In this document: piece by piece, positions 6,482 through 9,276 of the stretch
How positions within the stretch are numbered: the first letter of the stretch is position 1
Layout: every line of letters starts with the position of its first letter
NCBI GenBank assembly: GCA_021820165.1
Contig: JAKADW010000059.1
Span: 1 to 9,276, forward strand
From: Bacillota bacterium
GTDB lineage: Bacteria; Bacillota_E; Sulfobacillia; Sulfobacillales; Sulfobacillaceae
Length of the DNA: 9,276 nucleotides
Direction of reading: 5' to 3'
Made by a program: the position numbers and the translations under genes
The notes under the pieces: model-generated
The model's input: only the letters and a program-made list of their open reading frames with translations
Databases searched by the model: none
What the model was told of the DNA's origin: nothing

Positions 6482-6510
6482 ATGATAGCAGACATTCCAT
6501 GGATTCCCAA
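6482..6510 (-). promoter_or_regulatory. extended -10 promoter of the ABC-F leader transcript
   Basis: On the minus strand, TTGGGA (6510-6505) is followed after exactly 17 bases by TATCAT (6487-6482, 5 of 6), and the -10 has the TGn extension (TGCTATCAT). The expected start is near 6475, giving a leader of roughly 110 bases to the ABC-F start codon. It lies between the end of the VOC gene (6554) and the leader peptide, so the ABC-F unit need not be read from upstream. Confidence 0.65.
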
Positions 6511-6553
6511 GGCGAGAGCGGCATCAAGGAAGACGGCGACTGATGGCCCAGGC

Positions 6554-6928
6554 TCATGATCCGTAAGGCCGTGTCAGAACCTCCAGATTATGGCCACTCG
6601 GGTCGGAAAAGTAAAATCCCCGCCCTTGATTCCAGGTATTCGTCACGCCTTCATGGTGGTGACTCGGATCGGCGAAATAGGGGATTCCTTCCCCTCGAAT
6701 TCGGGCGAAAATGGTATCAAAGGTTTGGTCGTCCACCAAAAACGCGTAGTGCTGAGGGCGGATGTTTAGAGCATTGTCGAAGTCCAATGATACCCCGTTG
6801 TCCACGTTGACGGTCACAAAATGCCCGACCTCCATCGGTTCCGCAAGACCTAAAATGCGGGATAAAAACGCCGCCGACAGATACTTGTCTTTGCTATGAA
6901 CAATGGTGTGGTTTAACGACACCGCCAT
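6554..6928 (-). CDS. VOC (glyoxalase/bleomycin-resistance fold) family protein
   Basis: The 124-residue protein has the two beta-alpha-beta-beta-beta units of a vicinal oxygen chelate (VOC) protein. SLNHTIVHSKDK opens the first unit with His7; RPQHYAFLV (residues 57-65) opens the second with His60; DPSGHNLEVLTRPYG ends it with Glu116. These are the usual metal-ligand positions. GLAEPMEVGHFVTVNVDNGV and SLDFD give the middle strands. The start is the ATG at 6928, because GAGAGGGGTG lies six bases upstream; the frame is open 17 codons further to 6979, but without a ribosome binding site. Members include lyases, dioxygenases and proteins that modify or bind antibiotics. The relatives I recall with the RPYG ending are uncharacterised, so no substrate is assigned. 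It is followed 44 bases later by the promoter of the ABC-F gene. Confidence 0.82.
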   Translation of the reverse strand: MAVSLNHTIVHSKDKYLSAAFLSRILGLAEPMEVGHFVTVNVDNGVSLDFDNALNIRPQHYAFLVDDQTFDTIFARIRGEGIPYFADPSHHHEGVTNTWNQGRGFYFSDPSGHNLEVLTRPYGS

Positions 6929-7040
6929 ATGTGACACCCCTCTCACCGAAACACCGACGACTACGCAATGGCGATTCATTTCTCGACGTGGCTCCCCGAT
7001 TCCTGCCTACGTTCAGAAATGACGGCAGATGGGTTAAAGT

Positions 7041-7120
7041 GGCCCACGATTGACGAACAATGGGCTCAGGCAAAGCAACCGTCAGATGCGTGGGATAGTC
7101 CAATCCCTAACGCTGAGCCC
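7041..7120 (-). repeat. nested inverted repeats with two competing pairings, possible structured RNA
   Basis: Between the lipoprotein stop (7159) and the VOC start (6928), GGGCTCAG (minus 7120-7113) can pair with CTGAGCCC (7069-7062). Inside lies GGGAT/ATCCC (arms 7107-7103 and 7096-7092) extended by CGT/ACG with a two-base bulge. The CCC-side arm can instead pair with a later GGGC (7045-7042), reinforced by ATTG/CAAT around a 5-base loop. No T-run follows, so it is not a standard terminator. I match it to no known riboswitch class. It could be the 3' end structure of the lipoprotein mRNA or a leader of the VOC gene. The remaining bases of this gap show nothing clear. Confidence 0.4.
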
Positions 7121-7158
7121 CCCGCCGTCAAACCAGTACGATGGCTCTTAGCCGGATG

Positions 7159-8124
7159 CTACATGGCGCTTATTGACCACTCTTTTCCGCCATCCGTGCT
7201 TTGAACCGTCCGTAAGCGGTGAGGATAGGTGGCGCTGACCGTGAGCGTCCCCGAGGCGCTTTCGCGAATCGTTGGGGGGCTATCTCCGGTAGGCGCGCCA
7301 AGCTTAGGAACGCTGGCGTTATGCCAGGTCTCACCACCGTTGGTCGTGTATAGGATGACAAGCGTTTGGGCAAAGCCCGAGGATTCCGCGATAATGCCAT
7401 CGTGAGGATTCCAAAATTTCAAGCTTGTCATTCCCGCGAGCCCTAAGAAGACGTGGTTACCGCGAAAGGTAGTGTAGACGGGGAGGCTCCAGGATTTACC
7501 GCCATCGGTGGATCGATAGAGGGCGAACTCCTCTTGTGCGGTGGCGGGATTTCCTCCGACCAAAACCCAGCGATCTCGGCTCCCCACCCGGGCGGCTTGA
7601 TAAGACAACATGTGGTCAGTGTCGGTAGTCTCAATGAGACGGAGATCCTTGGAGGCGCTGACCACCGGAGGAGACTTAACGGAGCCCATGGCGGTCTTCA
7701 GGCTCGCGGCATCTCGAGCCGGCACCTGAATCTGAAGCGTGAGGTATTGTCCCTTAGCCGTGATTTCGGTTAACTGGCCGTAGCTCATGCCGCCCGTGGT
7801 TCCATGTTGTTTAGAGAAGAAGGGACTAGCTGGGCTCGCCTCGGAAGGTGGAACGATAGGTAACAAGTTCGGTGCACGGCTCGCAGTGAGGGACGTTGCT
7901 TGGATAATGACCTGACGTCCCAACTGCCAGGAGTCGGGGACCCGAATGGAGAGCCCCGCGGCGGTTAGCACATGCGTGCTGGACCTCTGAGTTGGCGGCA
8001 CAGATGGAGTACTTGTCGTGGCTGAGTTCTTTGCCACGCGCGTCGGTGTAGAACCGCAGCCAGCCAACAACGCGGCGGCAGCCGTCAATCCCATAAGCGC
8101 AGCGGTTGAACTTTTGCGTGTCAT
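7159..8124 (-). CDS. secreted lipoprotein with three Asp-box (BNR) motifs
   Basis: The 321-residue precursor starts MTRKSSTAALMG and has a hydrophobic signal ending in the lipobox LLAG-C, so Cys23 would be lipidated and the protein anchored outside the cytoplasmic membrane. A Ser/Thr/Pro-rich stretch follows (about 25-50), a usual spacer. The C-terminal half carries three Asp-box motifs, STDGGKSW (205-212), TTNGGETW (260-267) and STDGGKEW (309-316), the turn marks of beta-propeller proteins such as sialidases and the Ycf48/HCF136 group. Three boxes are fewer than a full propeller normally shows, but boxes are often lost. No sialidase catalytic residues can be claimed. The ATG at 8124 is chosen over a TTG at 8148 because AGGAGG lies between them, 9 bases before the ATG. 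The function is unknown; surface binding or assembly is possible. Confidence 0.82.
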   Translation of the reverse strand: MTRKSSTAALMGLTAAAALLAGCGSTPTRVAKNSATTSTPSVPPTQRSSTHVLTAAGLSIRVPDSWQLGRQVIIQATSLTASRAPNLLPIVPPSEASPASPFFSKQHGTTGGMSYGQLTEITAKGQYLTLQIQVPARDAASLKTAMGSVKSPPVVSASKDLRLIETTDTDHMLSYQAARVGSRDRWVLVGGNPATAQEEFALYRSTDGGKSWSLPVYTTFRGNHVFLGLAGMTSLKFWNPHDGIIAESSGFAQTLVILYTTNGGETWHNASVPKLGAPTGDSPPTIRESASGTLTVSATYPHRLRTVQSTDGGKEWSISAM

Positions 8125-8175
8125 AATAGGATGCCTCCTGATTAACAACGCCGGGGAATGGGAAGCGGTTACTAG

Positions 8176-8204
8176 CTTATTTGTCTCGGACTAATCTTTG
8201 GCAA
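8176..8204 (-). promoter_or_regulatory. candidate promoter for the lipoprotein gene
   Basis: On the minus strand, TTGCCA (8204-8199, 5 of 6) and AATAAG (8181-8176, 4 of 6) are 17 bases apart. The transcript would start near 8169, about 30 bases before the AGGAGG. It is in the divergent gap with the histidine kinase gene. Confidence 0.35.
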
Positions 8205-8245
8205 CTTCCAGGCATGCCGAACCGCGCCCTAACGTCCCAAAAATA

Positions 8246-8274
8246 TTGCTGAAAACTGCCATAAACGGTATGGT
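8246..8274 (+). promoter_or_regulatory. weak candidate promoter for the histidine kinase gene
   Basis: TTGCTG (8246-8251, 3 of 6) and TATGGT (8269-8274, 4 of 6) are 17 bases apart, placing a start near 8281, close to the proposed ribosome binding site GGAGAAGGGA (8281-8290). The match is poor and given only as the best candidate in the gap. Confidence 0.22.
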
Positions 8275-8300
8275 GCTCTTGGAGAAGGGACTGTTGTTTA

Positions 8301-9276
8301 TTGCCAGTCGTTGATATTGAAGAGTATTTTCGCATCTTTATCGAGGGTGTTAAAGAATACGCTATCTTCGCCCTTGACCCGGAAGGCCATGTGGTCACGT
8401 GGAACACTGGGGCAGAACGCATCAAAGGCTATTCCAGAGGAGAAATTATCGGCCGTTATTTCGGATGCTTTTACACAGCCGAAGATCAAGCTTCGGGGAA
8501 GCCCGCTTGGGTGCTGCAACAGGCACTCCGCGACGGTACTTATAGTGAAGAAGGCCAGCGGGTGCGTAAAGATGGCACCCATTTTTGGGCGCACGTTGTC
8601 GTCACCGCCATCCGGGATGACGCGGGTACTCTCAAAGGCTTTACTAAGGTGACGCGGGACATCACCGAACGGCGTCGAGCAAAGCGCCTGGAAAGTGAGC
8701 GCGATGCGGTGCGCGAGCGCGAACGGGCTCGTCAGCGTTTTATTCAAATCGCCGCCCACGAGCTTCGTAATCCCATGCAGGGCATGACCGGCTTGGTCGA
8801 ACTGATTCGGTACCATTTTGACGATGGAGAAATGCTAGAAGACCAAGATCTGTTGCTGCGCATGCTTGAGCACGAAGTTGATCACTTAAGTCTTCTTTTA
8901 ACGGAAGTCTTGGAAGCCTATCGTACCGATGACCCCTCGTTTTTGATTAGCACATCGCCTACGCGTCTAAACCAGGTCTTAATTGAATCCATCGCGCCTA
9001 TTCAAGAAACTCACCGCGCACGACAGTTCCATCTTGATCTGCCGGCCAGCCCGGTCATGGTCATGGGGGACGCGGCTCGCCTAGAGTCGGTGTTTCGGAA
9101 TCTCGTGATTAATGCAGTGAAGTATTCGGATCCCAACACGCACATCACGGTTCGGTTGCGGTGCGAGCATGATCGGGCACTGGTCGAAGTAAAAGACCAG
9201 GGGCTGGGGATCCCATATGCCGATCAAGAGCGCGTCTTCGAAGGTTTCTATCGCGGCTCCAACCTAGGCGGTCGTG
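8301..9276 (+). CDS. soluble PAS-domain sensor histidine kinase, 3' end outside the window
   Basis: An open frame of 325 codons runs off the window. Residues about 9-125 form one PAS domain (EYAIFALDPEGHVVTWNTGA, then ERIKGYSRGEIIG and GFTKVTRDITERR, the typical PAS-PAC ending). A charged coiled coil (about 126-146) leads to the H-box AAHELRNPMQG with phospho-acceptor His153. The ATP domain follows: N-box with Asn267 and Asn271 in RNLVINAVKYSD, G1 box VKDQGLGIP (297-305), F-box VFEGFYRG (312-319); the window ends at LGGR, where the G2 box should begin. No membrane segment is seen, so the signal should be internal. The TTG at 8301 is chosen because an in-frame stop lies at 8262, the PAS domain begins at once, GGAGAAGGGA precedes it, and the first in-frame ATG is within the H-box. 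It diverges from the lipoprotein gene. The partner response regulator is not visible. Confidence 0.88.
   Translation, partial: MPVVDIEEYFRIFIEGVKEYAIFALDPEGHVVTWNTGAERIKGYSRGEIIGRYFGCFYTAEDQASGKPAWVLQQALRDGTYSEEGQRVRKDGTHFWAHVVVTAIRDDAGTLKGFTKVTRDITERRRAKRLESERDAVRERERARQRFIQIAAHELRNPMQGMTGLVELIRYHFDDGEMLEDQDLLLRMLEHEVDHLSLLLTEVLEAYRTDDPSFLISTSPTRLNQVLIESIAPIQETHRARQFHLDLPASPVMVMGDAARLESVFRNLVINAVKYSDPNTHITVRLRCEHDRALVEVKDQGLGIPYADQERVFEGFYRGSNLGGR

Noticed and set aside
6319..6543. Plus-strand 74-codon reading frame across the ABC-F leader
   Set aside because: No ribosome binding site and it is the complement of the attenuator, leader peptide and promoter.
7062..7120. tRNA-like fold, because of the 8-bp closing helix and a T-arm-like GGGAT stem
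   Set aside because: Only about 59 bases long, with no anticodon arm and no TTCRA T-loop.
6968..7204. Plus-strand 78-codon reading frame in the VOC-lipoprotein gap
   Set aside because: No ribosome binding site, no recognisable motif, and it overlaps the end of the lipoprotein gene.
8298..8816. Minus-strand 172-codon reading frame
   Set aside because: It is antisense to the PAS histidine kinase, whose domain motifs are clear.

Overview
The window looks like a chromosomal segment of a moderately GC-rich Gram-positive bacterium. Strong AGGAGG-type ribosome binding sites, a TTG start, a lipobox lipoprotein, an ABC-F ribosome-protection-type ATPase with a leader-peptide attenuator and an Rsm22-type methyltransferase fit a Firmicute. 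My guess is a thermoacidophile of the Sulfobacillus or Alicyclobacillus kind, but this rests on general appearance and no marker gene proves it.

Layout. Bases 1-667 hold the 3' part of a class I SAM-dependent O-methyltransferase broken by a one-base insertion near 226. After a stretch with a GC-rich inverted repeat, an Rsm22-family methyltransferase (834-1805) runs through a taATG overlap into a GNAT acetyltransferase (1805-2316) that has lost one base near 1894. A second, intact GNAT protein (2274-3032, minus) converges on it and overlaps its 3' end. The CorA magnesium channel (3138-4046) and an alpha/beta hydrolase (4170-4988) follow on the plus strand, each with its own promoter-like sequence and strong ribosome binding site.

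From 4993 to 8124 the genes are on the minus strand: an unusual short ABC-F ATPase (4993-6366), a VOC-family protein (6554-6928) and a lipoprotein with three Asp-box (BNR) motifs (7159-8124). Diverging from the lipoprotein is a soluble PAS-domain histidine kinase (8301-9276) that runs off the end of the window.

The most interesting element is the ABC-F leader (about 6367-6510, minus). It holds an extended -10 promoter, an 8-codon leader peptide (MKNFAPHA) with its own ribosome binding site, and four segments that can pair 1:2, 2:3 or 3:4. The 3:4 hairpin is followed by seven T and ends at the ABC-F start codon, so it is both an intrinsic terminator and a sequestering hairpin for the ribosome binding site. 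Segment 1 lies inside the leader-peptide codons. This is the architecture of ribosome-stalling attenuation, and it suggests an antibiotic-inducible ribosome-protection gene. The ABC-F protein is itself odd: its first nucleotide-binding domain lacks most of the region between Walker A and the signature motif. The VOC protein, two acetyltransferases and the hydrolase nearby could belong to a general drug or metabolite defence neighbourhood, but that link is inference only.
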